A stretch of 35,710 nt of DNA from assembly GCA_017398685.1 (NCBI GenBank), contig JAFQFH010000026.1, positions 1 to 35,710 of the forward strand. The letters are read 5' to 3'. Under the pieces are notes generated by a model that saw only the letters and a list, made by a program, of their open reading frames with translations, was not told where the DNA came from and made no database searches. Position numbers and translations under genes: made by a program. This DNA comes from Oscillospiraceae bacterium (lineage in GTDB: Bacteria > Bacillota > Clostridia > Oscillospirales > Oscillospiraceae). Positions 15,152-24,433 of the stretch are shown here, piece after piece (the stretch's first letter is position 1; every line of letters starts with the position of its first letter).

Positions 15152-16639
15152 ATGCTTTTTAACTCCATAGACTTCATTGTGTTTTTTCCCATTGTAAGTC
15201 TGGTATATTTTCTCATTCCGCACAAAGTAAGATATCTTTGGCTGCTTGCGGCCAGCTACTACTTCTATATGTGCTGGAACCCCCAGTATGCCCTTCTTAT
15301 GCTCACATCCACCTGTATCACCTTCGCCTCCGGCTATATGATATCCCGAGCCGCAAGCAAGGGAAAAGAGGGGCGGAAAAAGCTCTGGGTGGCGCTGAGC
15401 TTCATAAGCAATCTGGCCATCCTCTTTATGTTCAAATACTATTACTTTGCTGTTATCAATATAAACAGGGTTCTGGAGGCGGTGGGCCTTCAGCTTATCA
15501 CCCCGCGTCTGGGCATACTTTTGCCGGTGGGCATATCCTTCTACACCTTTCAGGCCCTCAGCTACACCATGGATGTTTACAGAAACCATGTGAAGGTGGA
15601 GCGGAATTTTCTCAAATACGCCCTTTTCGTCTCCTTCTTCCCCCAGCTTGTGGCAGGGCCTATCGAGCGCTCCTCAAACCTTCTCAGCCAGGTACATGAA
15701 AAACACAGCTTTGACGGCAAGCGGGTGGTCCGGGGCCTGCAGCTTATGCTCTGGGGATATTTCCAGAAGATGGTGATTGCGGACCGGGCGGCCTATGTGG
15801 TGAACGCGGTGTACAATTCACCGGAGGCGGCCTCCAGCAGCGGCCTTGTGGTGGTGCTGGCAACCGTGCTCTTTGCTTTCCAGATATACTGCGACTTTGC
15901 CAGCTATTCAAACATTGCCATAGGCGCAGCGGAGGTCATGGGCTTCCGGCTGATGAAAAACTTCGATACGCCCTACTTTTCCCGCTCCGTTTCGGAGTTC
16001 TGGCGCAGATGGCATATTTCTTTGTCCACATGGTTCAGGGACTATCTGTATATACCTCTGGGCGGCAACCGCAAGGGCAGAGTGCGAAAGTACATAAACC
16101 TGATGATAGTGTTTCTTGTCAGCGGACTCTGGCACGGCGCCAGCTGGAATTTTGTGATATGGGGCGGGCTGAACGGCCTTTATCAGGTCGTCGGCGAGAT
16201 AACAGCCCCTGTACGCACAAAGCTGCGCGCAAGGCTTTCCGGCGGGCGGGAGACTTTCAGCTCAAAGCTTCTGAGTGTGCTTACCACTTTTGCGCTCACC
16301 TGCTTTTCATGGATCTTTTTCCGGGCAAACGGTACAGGAGAAGCCCTTATCCTTATACGCAGGATGTTCTCCGAGTTCAACCCCTGGATATTTACCGACG
16401 GCACCCTCTTTGCCCTGGGGCTGGATGCAGCGGATATGTTCGTGCTTTTTGCGTCCTTGCTTGTGCTGCTGCTTGTAAGCGTGGCAAAATACAAGGGTAT
16501 GCAGCTGCGACAGTGGTTTTCCGGGCAAGGGCTCTGGTTCCGCTATACCGTTTATCTGGCGGCGATATTTTCGGTGCTGATTTTCGGCGTTTACGGCGCA
16601 CTGTTTGACGCAGCGCAGTTTATATATTTCCAGTTCTGA
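15152..16639 (+). CDS. MBOAT-family membrane O-acyltransferase (AlgI/DltB-like)
   Basis: This is a polytopic membrane-bound O-acyltransferase of the AlgI/PatA/DltB group, which moves acyl groups across the membrane for esterification of extracellular polysaccharide or teichoic acid. The 495 residues show the MBOAT core: LLPVGISFYTFQALSYTMDVYR, FFPQLVAGPIERS, FWRRWHISLSTWFRDYLYIPLGGN, then GLWHGASWNFVIWG with the catalytic His at residue 328. AAGGAG precedes ATG 15152. The next gene, 16 bases downstream, encodes a membrane-tethered SGNH-like protein, the partner arrangement known from DltB/DltD, AlgI/AlgJ and PatA/PatB. The polymer acylated is unknown; no dltA or dltC is present, so D-alanylation is less likely. 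Confidence 0.93.
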   Translation: MLFNSIDFIVFFPIVSLVYFLIPHKVRYLWLLAASYYFYMCWNPQYALLMLTSTCITFASGYMISRAASKGKEGRKKLWVALSFISNLAILFMFKYYYFAVININRVLEAVGLQLITPRLGILLPVGISFYTFQALSYTMDVYRNHVKVERNFLKYALFVSFFPQLVAGPIERSSNLLSQVHEKHSFDGKRVVRGLQLMLWGYFQKMVIADRAAYVVNAVYNSPEAASSSGLVVVLATVLFAFQIYCDFASYSNIAIGAAEVMGFRLMKNFDTPYFSRSVSEFWRRWHISLSTWFRDYLYIPLGGNRKGRVRKYINLMIVFLVSGLWHGASWNFVIWGGLNGLYQVVGEITAPVRTKLRARLSGGRETFSSKLLSVLTTFALTCFSWIFFRANGTGEALILIRRMFSEFNPWIFTDGTLFALGLDAADMFVLFASLLVLLLVSVAKYKGMQLRQWFSGQGLWFRYTVYLAAIFSVLIFGVYGALFDAAQFIYFQF

Positions 16640-16655
16640 GCGGGAGGATAAGACT

Positions 16656-17714
16656 ATGAGCAAAATCAAAAAAATCATCCCTTCCGCAGCGAAAATATTG
16701 CTTTTTGTGCTGCTGTTTCTTTGCATTTACGATTACACGGGCGATGCCCTGCGTGGCAGCAGCCTGAGCAATGCGGTGCCCATTCTGGCAGAGCAGCCGG
16801 ATGAAAGCTATGATGTTATTTTTGCAGGCTCCAGCCATATGCAGCTGGCCGTTCACCCTGCCCAGCTCTTTGCCCAGTACGGTATCGCCTCCTGCAACAC
16901 TGCCAGCGCATCCCAGTCCGTCCCCACGAGCTATTACGTGATAAAGGAAATGATCAAAAGACATAGCCCGGAGCTTGTGGTTCTGGATCTTTTTGCCATA
17001 AACGGGGGAGAGAAATATTTTGCGGAGTCCTGGGTCCATGAGGCGCTGGACGGCCTCCCCCTTTCCCCGACAAAAGTCGAGGCCATAAATTCCCTGCTGG
17101 AAGAGGGGCGGGAGGCCTTCTATCTGCCCTATACCTTTTACCATGGCAGATGGAAGCAGCTGGAGGAGAAGGACTACAATTACAGCCTCAAGGTAAACGA
17201 AAAGTACCAGTTTTCAGCAGACCTCATAAGCTCCCAGCCGGAACCGTTCACACCGCTGGAGCCGGAAAAGCTTTCGGAGCTTCCGCCTGTTGTGGAGGAA
17301 TATCTGGAAAAACTGATAGACCTTTGTGAAGATACGCAGACAAAGCTCCTGCTTACAGTTGCACCCTACCGGGCAGATGCGGACATACACGAAAATGTCT
17401 CTGCTGCTGAGCTTCAGGGCAGATACAATTCCGTTGCCAGACTTGCAGAGGAACACGGCGTGGACTATCTGAACACTCTGTGGTATCTGGAGGAAATGGA
17501 CTTTGACTTTACGGAGGATCTGGCCGACCGGGTGCACCTGAACGCCCTCGGTTCGGAAAAGGTCAGCGAATTTTACGGCAAATACCTTTCGGAAAACTAT
17601 GAACTGCCGGACAGATCCCGGGACAGTCGCTTTGAGGACTGGCACGAGGATTGCCGGGAGTATATGCAGGCGCTGGAGGAGCACAAGGCACTGTGCCTTC
17701 AGGCAAAAAAATAA
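16656..17714 (+). CDS. membrane-anchored SGNH/GDSL-like protein, partner of the MBOAT acyltransferase
   Basis: The 352-residue product has an N-terminal membrane anchor (about residues 9-27) and an extracytoplasmic SGNH-hydrolase-like domain. Block I is FAGSSHMQL, with the candidate nucleophile Ser in GSSH at 58-61. The C-terminal catalytic Asp-His pair is D291-R-V-H294 followed by LN, the expected block V. Related DltD/AlgJ/AlgX-type proteins complete the acyl transfer to the extracellular polymer. ATG 16656 has GGGAGGA upstream and follows the MBOAT stop by 16 bases, so the two are co-transcribed. An open frame reading back to 16605 lies inside MBOAT and has no binding site. Confidence 0.87.
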   Translation: MSKIKKIIPSAAKILLFVLLFLCIYDYTGDALRGSSLSNAVPILAEQPDESYDVIFAGSSHMQLAVHPAQLFAQYGIASCNTASASQSVPTSYYVIKEMIKRHSPELVVLDLFAINGGEKYFAESWVHEALDGLPLSPTKVEAINSLLEEGREAFYLPYTFYHGRWKQLEEKDYNYSLKVNEKYQFSADLISSQPEPFTPLEPEKLSELPPVVEEYLEKLIDLCEDTQTKLLLTVAPYRADADIHENVSAAELQGRYNSVARLAEEHGVDYLNTLWYLEEMDFDFTEDLADRVHLNALGSEKVSEFYGKYLSENYELPDRSRDSRFEDWHEDCREYMQALEEHKALCLQAKK

Positions 17715-17716
17715 TC

Positions 17717-17756
17717 AAGCGGGACAGAGAGGAATAAATCCATCTGTCCCGCTTTT
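17717..17756 (+). terminator. intrinsic terminator of the MBOAT-SGNH operon
   Basis: AAGCGGGACAGA (17717-17728) pairs with 17743-17754 across a 14-base loop, followed by TT. An A/T-rich flank on the left means it may also stop the converging gene at 17780. Confidence 0.82.
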
Positions 17757-17779
17757 CCTTTTCAGAAAAAAGGTAAGAC

Positions 17780-19747
17780 TCAGTTTTTTGTGAAGTAATA
17801 GAAACTGCCGGTGAAAGCATTGCCCTCGGTAAGGGTCAGCATCAAGGGAGCAAGGCGGTCTTCCCCATTGTCCTCAGAGAGACTGAGCTCCATGGCGCTG
17901 CCATCATCCAGCGTAAGCGCTACCTTTACGGATACAAAGTCGTCAAGTCCGTAGGCTGCAAGGTCGAGGCCAAGGCTGTCAGGCAAATCATCATGGATGA
18001 CAGTCCATGTGCCGCAAAAGCTTTTGCCGCCGTTTTCCGCATACTCAAAGCTGCCGTCGGCGCTGAATACAAAATGCCTGTACTCAAACTCGGAAAGCTT
18101 GACTTCTTCCATAGCAATGAGGGCATCCCTTGCAGTCCAGCTGCCGATGAGCTTTTCCTCAAGAGGAATATCCTCACCGCTCCCGGCCTGCTCAGCGCCG
18201 CCGTCATCGGTCGCGGCCTCTGAGGGAGCTGCGGCCTGAGCAAACTCAAAGCCCTCGGGGGCCTCGCCCTTTTCAAAATACACGCTTATGCTCCTGCCGT
18301 CCTTGTCGTACCAGCCTATCAGGGTCTCGCCGTCAAGGACAAAGCTGCTGGCTATACCGTTTTCCGCAGTCAGACTGTACAGATAGTGAGAATGGCTGTT
18401 TGTGCCGTCATAGGACCATGTGCCGGTGAAAGGCAGGGGGAAATTGGCCCTGAAAGTACCGTTCTCACAGGCATCAACATACATGTCGGCGTCAAAGTCC
18501 TGGGGTTCAAACTCCTTTGCGGCATCGTTGTACCACAGCGCTTTCTCCGGCTTCCAGTAGCCCGCTATCTGGGCTCCGTCGGCGGAAGCAGTGTCGTCAG
18601 ACTGACTAAAGACGTATATGGTTTCCACAGTGCCGTCCGCAGATGACGTACTTACATACAGCTTACCCCGGCCGCTGTTCTCAGTAGCAAGGTAACAATA
18701 GAAGGGAGTGTCCTCGGCTACGCCATCAAACTGCAGGTCGTAGGAATACTGTACAAGATCGTTGGATTGCCTGCTTATCCGCAATGGGGCCCATGTGCCG
18801 GTATATTCTCTGTCCAGCAGGGCGTGGACGGTTCCGTCCTCATTGAAGGTGATGGAGAAGACATCTGTGCGTGTCTCCTTGGATACTGCCTCGTAGGAGG
18901 AAAAATCTGTTGTGTTCATGCTGATGGAGGGCCAATGACCCAAGGGGGCGCTGCTGTGCATTTCTATGGACCTATTAAATTCAGCCATGGCCTGTTCATC
19001 CATTTGCAGCATTGTATAGCTGTAATCGCCCGTATGGAGAAGCACCGTGTCATGCAGCATCTGGAAATGGAAGGCCGGGTTGGAACTGCCGGTGTAAACA
19101 TCATAGAGGACGTTGGCATAGCCCATGTCCATAACTACCTCACTCAGCTCCCATCTGCCGGTGATTTCCCCGTCCATCAGCACAGCGTGGACGCTGTTAC
19201 CCTCACCAAAGCTGACGGAGTAGTCCGTAGTGGGCGTGGAATGCTCCTCGCCGGTATACCAGTTGGAGTAGTCCAGATTGCTGGATATCCACTCTCCGCT
19301 GAGGGCAAGAGCATCTTCCACGGCTGCGTAGTAGCCGCTGCTGCAGAAAGAGAAGTGAAGCTCCTTCTGCCGGTCGTCAAGCTCAAACACCAGGAGGGAG
19401 GTTTGCTCAATGATGCTTTTTTCAGGATCAAGACCTTCCGCGAGAGCAAGGATACTGTCCTTATCACCCGGCTCATCAAAACTGAGATGCAGAGGAAGCG
19501 TGCAGGTTTTGCCGTCCGGATAAGGAGACTCCAGCTGCCACTGACCGCTCACCGCTTCTCCGTCAAAGTAGCCGGTGAAGCTTTGGTCGGGATTCAGATC
19601 AAGCACATAGTCGCCCTCTTCAATACAGCCCCAGCAGCCCGCCACTATTGCAGGATCCACATCCTGCCGTTCGACGGCCAGAGCCTCGCCCGGGGATACA
19701 GTGCAAAGACACAAAAATGCGGCTATATACATCAGAAATTTTTTCAT
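17780..19747 (-). CDS. secreted protein with about five lipocalin-like repeats
   Basis: This is a 655-residue exported protein of unrecognised family. Residues 1-24 are a signal peptide ending EALA. The rest consists of about five similar all-beta units. Each begins with G-x-W (GCWGC, SGEW, LGHW, AGYW, IGSW) and runs through a pattern 'aspartate-glycine-(S/T)-F ... G-x-W' (GQWQLE, GRWELS, GTWAPL, GTWSYD, GTWTVI), as in lipocalin-like surface domains. No catalytic residues or anchoring motif are visible; a Glu/Ala/Gly-rich linker (about residues 535-560) separates the last unit. ATG 19747 has AAGGAG nine bases upstream and starts the signal peptide. It lies 38 bases after the GT-C-like gene, so the two form an operon. 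Ligand binding is an inference. Confidence 0.75.
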   Translation of the reverse strand: MKKFLMYIAAFLCLCTVSPGEALAVERQDVDPAIVAGCWGCIEEGDYVLDLNPDQSFTGYFDGEAVSGQWQLESPYPDGKTCTLPLHLSFDEPGDKDSILALAEGLDPEKSIIEQTSLLVFELDDRQKELHFSFCSSGYYAAVEDALALSGEWISSNLDYSNWYTGEEHSTPTTDYSVSFGEGNSVHAVLMDGEITGRWELSEVVMDMGYANVLYDVYTGSSNPAFHFQMLHDTVLLHTGDYSYTMLQMDEQAMAEFNRSIEMHSSAPLGHWPSISMNTTDFSSYEAVSKETRTDVFSITFNEDGTVHALLDREYTGTWAPLRISRQSNDLVQYSYDLQFDGVAEDTPFYCYLATENSGRGKLYVSTSSADGTVETIYVFSQSDDTASADGAQIAGYWKPEKALWYNDAAKEFEPQDFDADMYVDACENGTFRANFPLPFTGTWSYDGTNSHSHYLYSLTAENGIASSFVLDGETLIGWYDKDGRSISVYFEKGEAPEGFEFAQAAAPSEAATDDGGAEQAGSGEDIPLEEKLIGSWTARDALIAMEEVKLSEFEYRHFVFSADGSFEYAENGGKSFCGTWTVIHDDLPDSLGLDLAAYGLDDFVSVKVALTLDDGSAMELSLSEDNGEDRLAPLMLTLTEGNAFTGSFYYFTKN

Positions 19748-19785
19748 TACGGCCCTCTCCTTCCGGCAAATTGGGGCTATGCAGC

Positions 19786-21321
19786 TCACTGAGACTTCTG
19801 TAACCGTGTGCTCAGGGCCTGAAGCCCCAGCACCGCCATAAGAATGTAGATGGGTGCATATATGTACACGTAGCGGCCTCTGGATTCAAAGAGCATAAAG
19901 TACAGCACCAGTCCCAGAAGGGCAAGGGCGGGCACGGAAAACTTCCGGCCCTTGCCTGACATGGCGGCAAAACCGGACAAAAGGAAAACCGCAAGCCACA
20001 AAGCATGCTCAAAATTCAGAAACAGACGGTTGAAGCGGCCGTTTCCATGGTAAATGCTCCTTATAAGCGGCGAGAATATCTGATCCGGCGGCTCGGGGAT
20101 ACGCACAACGAAAAATCCCTCCCGGGCCCAGGAAAAGGTGCCGTCATTATAGGTGGAAAGCATTTTTCTGGAAAGGTGCAGTATAAGACCGCTCAGCCCC
20201 ATATCCTCAAGGCGGGCTTTTGCCGATTCAAGATTTGCTTTGCTGCGCTCCTCGGCGGTGGCGAAGGATTCGGAAAAATGGACATCGTCTTCGCTGTATA
20301 CGCCCATTGTCTCCTCGTTGAGTGCCATATTCAGAAAATGGGACGCGCCATAGGTTTGTTCCTCATCTATCACGATGCCGGAAGAGGAGATTATGCCCGA
20401 GTACGTCAGCATCCCCAGAGCCAGACCCAAAGCGCAGGAGAGCACAAGGCCCAGGGTGGGCAGAAGCTTTTTGCAGCGTAAAAGGTCAAGAAGCTCGTAA
20501 ATGCAGATGGCAATGAAAACTATCATTACCGTGGGCTTTATATTATAGCCCATGTAGGCAACAAAGCCCATGAGCGCAAACAAAGGCAGGCAGCTTCTGC
20601 GCCGGTGCCATAGATACAAAACCAGTATGAGAATGGGAAAGGGCAGAGTCAGGGCGTCGGAGTAGGGGATGGACACCCATGGGGAAAGGCCGATGAGCAG
20701 CTGAAACACCGCGTATGCCAGAAGGGCGAGCCTGTTGTCCTCTGTGATCATCTTTGCCCCATAGAAGGTGAGCTGGGCAGTGGCGAAGGACAGAAAACAC
20801 TGGAAGGCCAGAATGTATTTGTAAGCGGTCCATTCACCAAGGCCGTATTTGAGCGCAAGCTCATAAAACTGGCAGTAGAAAACGGTTATCAGGCTGTTGT
20901 TTGGATAGCGGGAAATGGGATAGGCCTCCAGCGGCAGGCCCAGAGCCAGCTCCTTGGCAAGATATATAATCGCACCCGAGTCCCAGCCGGTCTGGAACCA
21001 ATAGGCCATGACCATGCATATCTGAAGGCCGAGGAACAAAAGCCCGGACACCAGAACAAAACTGCGCACAGGAAAGGCGGGGCCTATACGCCGCAGCAGA
21101 AGGTATATCAGAATAATCAGCAGCAATCCTGAAAAAATAAGCGCCCACTGATTGTAAAAGTCGCCTTTGGAGGCATAGTTTGCATGATTAAAAAACATGA
21201 TGAGCAGCATAAGTGCGCTGCAGCAAAGTCCCCACAGCAGCGTGAGCGCCCTGTCCATAAAGGAAACGCCGATGCGTTCGTCCCTGATATCTATCCCTCC
21301 CCCAAAATACAGTCTGAGCAT
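19786..21321 (-). CDS. GT-C-like membrane glycosyltransferase family protein
   Basis: A polytopic membrane protein with about twelve hydrophobic helices, resembling the ArnT/PMT (GT39) type of lipid-linked sugar transferases. After helix 3 an extracytoplasmic loop carries GWDSGAIIYLAKELALG, then SRYPNNSLITVF, matching the acidic first loop of GT-C enzymes. A C-terminal GRYVYIYAPIYILMAVLGL helix is also typical. The start is uncertain. ATG 21321 is the outermost candidate just downstream of the promoter, but it lacks a binding site, as does ATG 21258. The only strong site (GGGAGG, 21295-21300) stands six bases before an ATC codon at 21288. It is first in an operon with the lipocalin-repeat protein and divergent from the DUF6056-like gene. 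Confidence 0.78.
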   Translation of the reverse strand: MLRLYFGGGIDIRDERIGVSFMDRALTLLWGLCCSALMLLIMFFNHANYASKGDFYNQWALIFSGLLLIILIYLLLRRIGPAFPVRSFVLVSGLLFLGLQICMVMAYWFQTGWDSGAIIYLAKELALGLPLEAYPISRYPNNSLITVFYCQFYELALKYGLGEWTAYKYILAFQCFLSFATAQLTFYGAKMITEDNRLALLAYAVFQLLIGLSPWVSIPYSDALTLPFPILILVLYLWHRRRSCLPLFALMGFVAYMGYNIKPTVMIVFIAICIYELLDLLRCKKLLPTLGLVLSCALGLALGMLTYSGIISSSGIVIDEEQTYGASHFLNMALNEETMGVYSEDDVHFSESFATAEERSKANLESAKARLEDMGLSGLILHLSRKMLSTYNDGTFSWAREGFFVVRIPEPPDQIFSPLIRSIYHGNGRFNRLFLNFEHALWLAVFLLSGFAAMSGKGRKFSVPALALLGLVLYFMLFESRGRYVYIYAPIYILMAVLGLQALSTRLQKSQ

Positions 21322-21345
21322 AAAAAGCCGGGTGTATTTTCAGGT

Positions 21346-21374
21346 ATTTTACCATGCAGGACAGTAAAATACAA
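21346..21374 (-). promoter_or_regulatory. sigma-A promoter of the GT-C/lipocalin-repeat operon
   Basis: On the minus strand TTGTAT (21369-21374), 17 bases and TAAAAT (21346-21351) predict a start near 21338. Confidence 0.65.
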
Positions 21375-21415
21375 GGCTGCCCTGTCCGGCGCAAGGGTAC
21401 ATAAACTCCGGAAGC

Positions 21416-21444
21416 TTGCCTTTTGTCACAGGAGGTAGTATATT
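21416..21444 (+). promoter_or_regulatory. sigma-A promoter of the DUF6056-like gene
   Basis: TTGCCT (21416-21421), 17 bases and TATATT (21439-21444) lie 30 bases upstream of ATG 21475. Confidence 0.6.
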
Positions 21445-21474
21445 GTAGCTGACACAGCAAATGGAGGACTCGGT

Positions 21475-22983
21475 ATGAACACTCTGGAAAAAAGCAAGAA
21501 ACAGCGGCTTGTTACTGCGGGACTTTTTCTGGCCTGCACCGCTTTCTTCTTTATAATAATGCTTTGTGCACCTTTGTGCTCAGATGACCTTGAGCATGCC
21601 CGCAGGGTCTATACCGGCCCGGGCGAGCTTCTGCGCTACTGCCTTGCCTACGGCAACGGACGGCTGCTGGGAAACCTGAGCATGGTCACACTGGCGGGAA
21701 AGCCCCTTGCTGCGGCTGCGGTGAAGGCGCTTTTGATATCCGGCCTGGTTTTTATGCTGCCTGCGCTGCTGGGACTGAAAAGTGCGGGAGCATTTCTCCT
21801 GTCCTTCCTGCTTTTTGTTTTGATACGGCCTTCAATGTTTGCTCAGGTCTACGCGTGGAGCAGCGGCTTTGGCAACTATGTGCCGCCGGTCTGGCTGGGT
21901 CTGGCAGTGCTTTTACTGGCCAGACGCTGTGATGGGCAGATATCTGCGGCGGGAAAGCTTTTTTGCTGTGGGCTGATCTTCGTTTTAGGGCTGATGGCCC
22001 AGCTTTTTGTGGAACATGCTTCCGTGGTGGCTGTGCTTTTGGCGGGGGGACTGCTGATGTACAGCGTGAAAAACAAAAAGACAGCGGCGCCCTATGCCTG
22101 CTGGCTTCTGGCGGCAATTACGGGCCTTGCGCTCATGCTGCTTATTCCCAGGCTTTTTGCTATGCCCGGAAACAGGGCGGAGGGCTACAGGGGGGTGATA
22201 AACGGCAGTTTGCTGGTGTGGATAGAGGGCATGATAAGAGGATTTGCCTCGGCGGTGTCGGCCTTCCCGCCTGTGGGCAGCATTGTGATATCCGCATTTG
22301 CGCTTGTGACGCTCCGCTTTATCCCAGCCCAGCGCTCAAAAAAAGCCGGGAACCTTATCTTTGCCGGGTCGGTGCTCTGCTTTTCCTACATGCTGCTCAA
22401 TGAGCTTTTGCCCCATAATGAGTGGACAGGCAGAATGCTGGTGGCCAAAAATTTTATTACCGCGGTTTTTGCCATATTGCCACATGTACTTTGGGCGTGG
22501 GCGCTGTGGACTTTTGAGGATAAGGGGCTGAGAAACCGTATCTATGCCCTTTTGCTTTTGTCCGCAGTATCTCTGGCACCTTTCATCCTTGTGTACCCCG
22601 CACCGGAAAGGGTCGCCTTCCTCTCCTATGTTTTTGCTATGGCCGCCATAATGCTCTTTGCCCATTGGCTTTCCGGCAAGGCCTCCCCAGGGATACGGAA
22701 GCAGGGTGTCAAAGCCCTTGTGTGCGGTACGCTGGCGGCGGCGCTTGTGCTGGGGCTGACTTTTGTGAATATTTTCTGGCTTTCAAATCTGAGGGAGAAA
22801 TATATCCTCAGGGAAATGGCCGAGGGTGCCACAGAGATCACCATTTTCCAGATACCCCACGACTATGTTTTCTGGGACGGGGCCTTCCTTTTCGAGCGCA
22901 GCTACTATTACGAAAAATGGCACGACATTTCCTTTAGCGAAACCTCCTTTGACGACTGGTATGTCAATCACTGGCTGAAGTAA
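21475..22983 (+). CDS. DUF6056-like polytopic membrane protein
   Basis: This is a 502-residue membrane protein with about eleven or twelve hydrophobic helices. The first extracytoplasmic loop has SDDLEHARR (about 37-45) and then YGNGRLLGNL, which fits the DUF6056 family: GT-C-like proteins of unknown function with an acidic loop after helix 1. The C-terminus is a soluble tail rich in aromatic residues (FLFERSYYYEKWHDISF). GGAGG lies seven bases before ATG 21475. It is monocistronic, with its own promoter and the terminator at 23043. Proximity to the divergent GT-C-like gene suggests work on the same surface glycan, an inference only. Confidence 0.75.
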   Translation: MNTLEKSKKQRLVTAGLFLACTAFFFIIMLCAPLCSDDLEHARRVYTGPGELLRYCLAYGNGRLLGNLSMVTLAGKPLAAAAVKALLISGLVFMLPALLGLKSAGAFLLSFLLFVLIRPSMFAQVYAWSSGFGNYVPPVWLGLAVLLLARRCDGQISAAGKLFCCGLIFVLGLMAQLFVEHASVVAVLLAGGLLMYSVKNKKTAAPYACWLLAAITGLALMLLIPRLFAMPGNRAEGYRGVINGSLLVWIEGMIRGFASAVSAFPPVGSIVISAFALVTLRFIPAQRSKKAGNLIFAGSVLCFSYMLLNELLPHNEWTGRMLVAKNFITAVFAILPHVLWAWALWTFEDKGLRNRIYALLLLSAVSLAPFILVYPAPERVAFLSYVFAMAAIMLFAHWLSGKASPGIRKQGVKALVCGTLAAALVLGLTFVNIFWLSNLREKYILREMAEGATEITIFQIPHDYVFWDGAFLFERSYYYEKWHDISFSETSFDDWYVNHWLK

Positions 22984-23042
22984 GCGGAGGGGATTTACAA
23001 CAGACTTACTGTAAACTAAAAGCAACTTATATATTCACCAAC

Positions 23043-23086
23043 AAAAATCGCACGCTTGTATTGAAAAATACAGGCGTGCGGTTTTT
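23043..23086 (+). terminator. intrinsic terminator of the DUF6056-like gene
   Basis: CGCACGC (23049-23055) pairs with GCGTGCG (23074-23080), extended through a mostly A/T inner stem, then GTTTTT. Between here and 23188 only one further hairpin without a T tract is seen (23144-23172). Confidence 0.82.
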
Positions 23087-23187
23087 ATGTATGTAGTTAA
23101 GCAGGAAGGTTACCGTAGCTCGTGCTAAATACAGGCTCTTTTTCCTGCGCTGCCTGTGGCAGAAGCAGCAGGCAAATCATATTATAT

Positions 23188-23227
23188 AAAAGGCTTACCG
23201 GATTTTTTCAAAACGGTAAGCCTTTTT
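23188..23227. terminator. terminator of the LacI-family gene (bidirectional shape)
   Basis: AAAAGGCTTACCG (23188-23200) pairs perfectly with CGGTAAGCCTTTT (23214-23226), with T runs on both strands. It lies 55 bases after the stop of the minus-strand regulator gene. Confidence 0.88.
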
Positions 23228-23282
23228 CTGGGTAAAAATTTTGAGTTGATTTTATTATAAGCTGCTGCGGAATAAATGCTTG

Positions 23283-24308
23283 CTAAATAAAATTAGCTCT
23301 GACACGAATTTCGGGTTCTGAAAAGTAGCGTTGTATGACGGGTGCGTTATTCATGCCCAGGTAGTCCACCAGAATGTCCACCGCAACCTGCACCTGATAC
23401 TCCGGCTGCTGACCGATGGCGGCGGTAATCACTTTGTCGGTGACCATATTTATATTGTGCTGATACAGGTCAAAGCAAACAACTTTGATCTTATGGGCGT
23501 ATCCAAGATCTTTGATTGCCTGACACCCGCCTCTGACGCCGCCTGCCGCAAAGAAAATGGAGTTAAGCTTATACTTGCTTAGCATGTCACTCACACACTC
23601 ATAGCTCTCTTTTTCCCGGTCGTAGTTCATATATGTAGTCAGAATGGATGATTTGGGGAAATTTGATAACAGATAGTCGGTAAAACCCGCTATTCTTTGC
23701 TGATGGTTATAGCTGTATTCAGAACCGGCCACAATACCAACATCCGCTTTTCCGTCAGTAAACAGGCCCATAAGGTTTCCTGCGATTGCGCCGAATTTAT
23801 AGCTGTTGCTCCCCACATAGGCCAACCGCTTTGACTCCGGCAGATCGGTGGAAAAAGTAATGACCGGTATGTTGAGGGAATGAAGCTCATCAATCTTTTT
23901 GATAATTTCCGGTGTGTTAATCGCAGAAAGGATCAGGCCGTTTATCCCCATTTTGATAAACTCATCCAGCTTTGCAATAATATCCTGGGGGCGATCCATC
24001 TTGGTATTGCCAATGACATACTTAATCCCGTATTCGTCCAGACTCTCGAGCCGCTGTTCCATGGCAGCCATAACCTGCCCAAAATAGGGGCTATCCTCGG
24101 CGTAGCCGTGAAATAAAACCCCGATAAACAGGTTTTTCTTGGTTATTGCAAGCTGTTTTCCCAGCTTGTTTGGCTTATACGAGGTTTCTGCAATCAAGCG
24201 CAGAACTTTTTGCCGGGTTTCATCACTGACACCGGGGCGGTTGTTTATGACCCTGTCAATGGTTCCTCTGGAAACACCGGCCATTTCTGATAGCTGTTTT
24301 ATCGTCAT
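23283..24308 (-). CDS. LacI-family transcriptional regulator
   Basis: A DNA-binding repressor of 341 residues. Residues 1-24 are the LacI helix-turn-helix (MTIKQLSEMAGVSRGTIDRV), followed by the hinge helix and then a periplasmic-binding-protein-like sensor domain (LFIGVLFHGYAEDSPYFG onward). RGTIDRV in the recognition helix replaces the more usual SxxTVSRV. AAGGAACGAAC precedes the ATG. The gene has its own promoter, downstream of the TauABC-type importer and the MBL-fold hydrolase, so it probably controls them through the palindrome at 28278-28291. The inducer would be the island's substrate or a breakdown product. Base composition here is more A/T-rich than on either side. Confidence 0.93.
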   Translation of the reverse strand: MTIKQLSEMAGVSRGTIDRVINNRPGVSDETRQKVLRLIAETSYKPNKLGKQLAITKKNLFIGVLFHGYAEDSPYFGQVMAAMEQRLESLDEYGIKYVIGNTKMDRPQDIIAKLDEFIKMGINGLILSAINTPEIIKKIDELHSLNIPVITFSTDLPESKRLAYVGSNSYKFGAIAGNLMGLFTDGKADVGIVAGSEYSYNHQQRIAGFTDYLLSNFPKSSILTTYMNYDREKESYECVSDMLSKYKLNSIFFAAGGVRGGCQAIKDLGYAHKIKVVCFDLYQHNINMVTDKVITAAIGQQPEYQVQVAVDILVDYLGMNNAPVIQRYFSEPEIRVRANFI

Positions 24309-24433
24309 GTTCGTTCCTTTTTGGGACTTTCAGGGCGTAAATGCAGCTGACTTGCAGTATAAACTATCCTGATACACCTGATTGTTATATCCCGTTTATT
24401 TCAGGGCATAGCACTCTTTGCCCGTTTTCCAGA

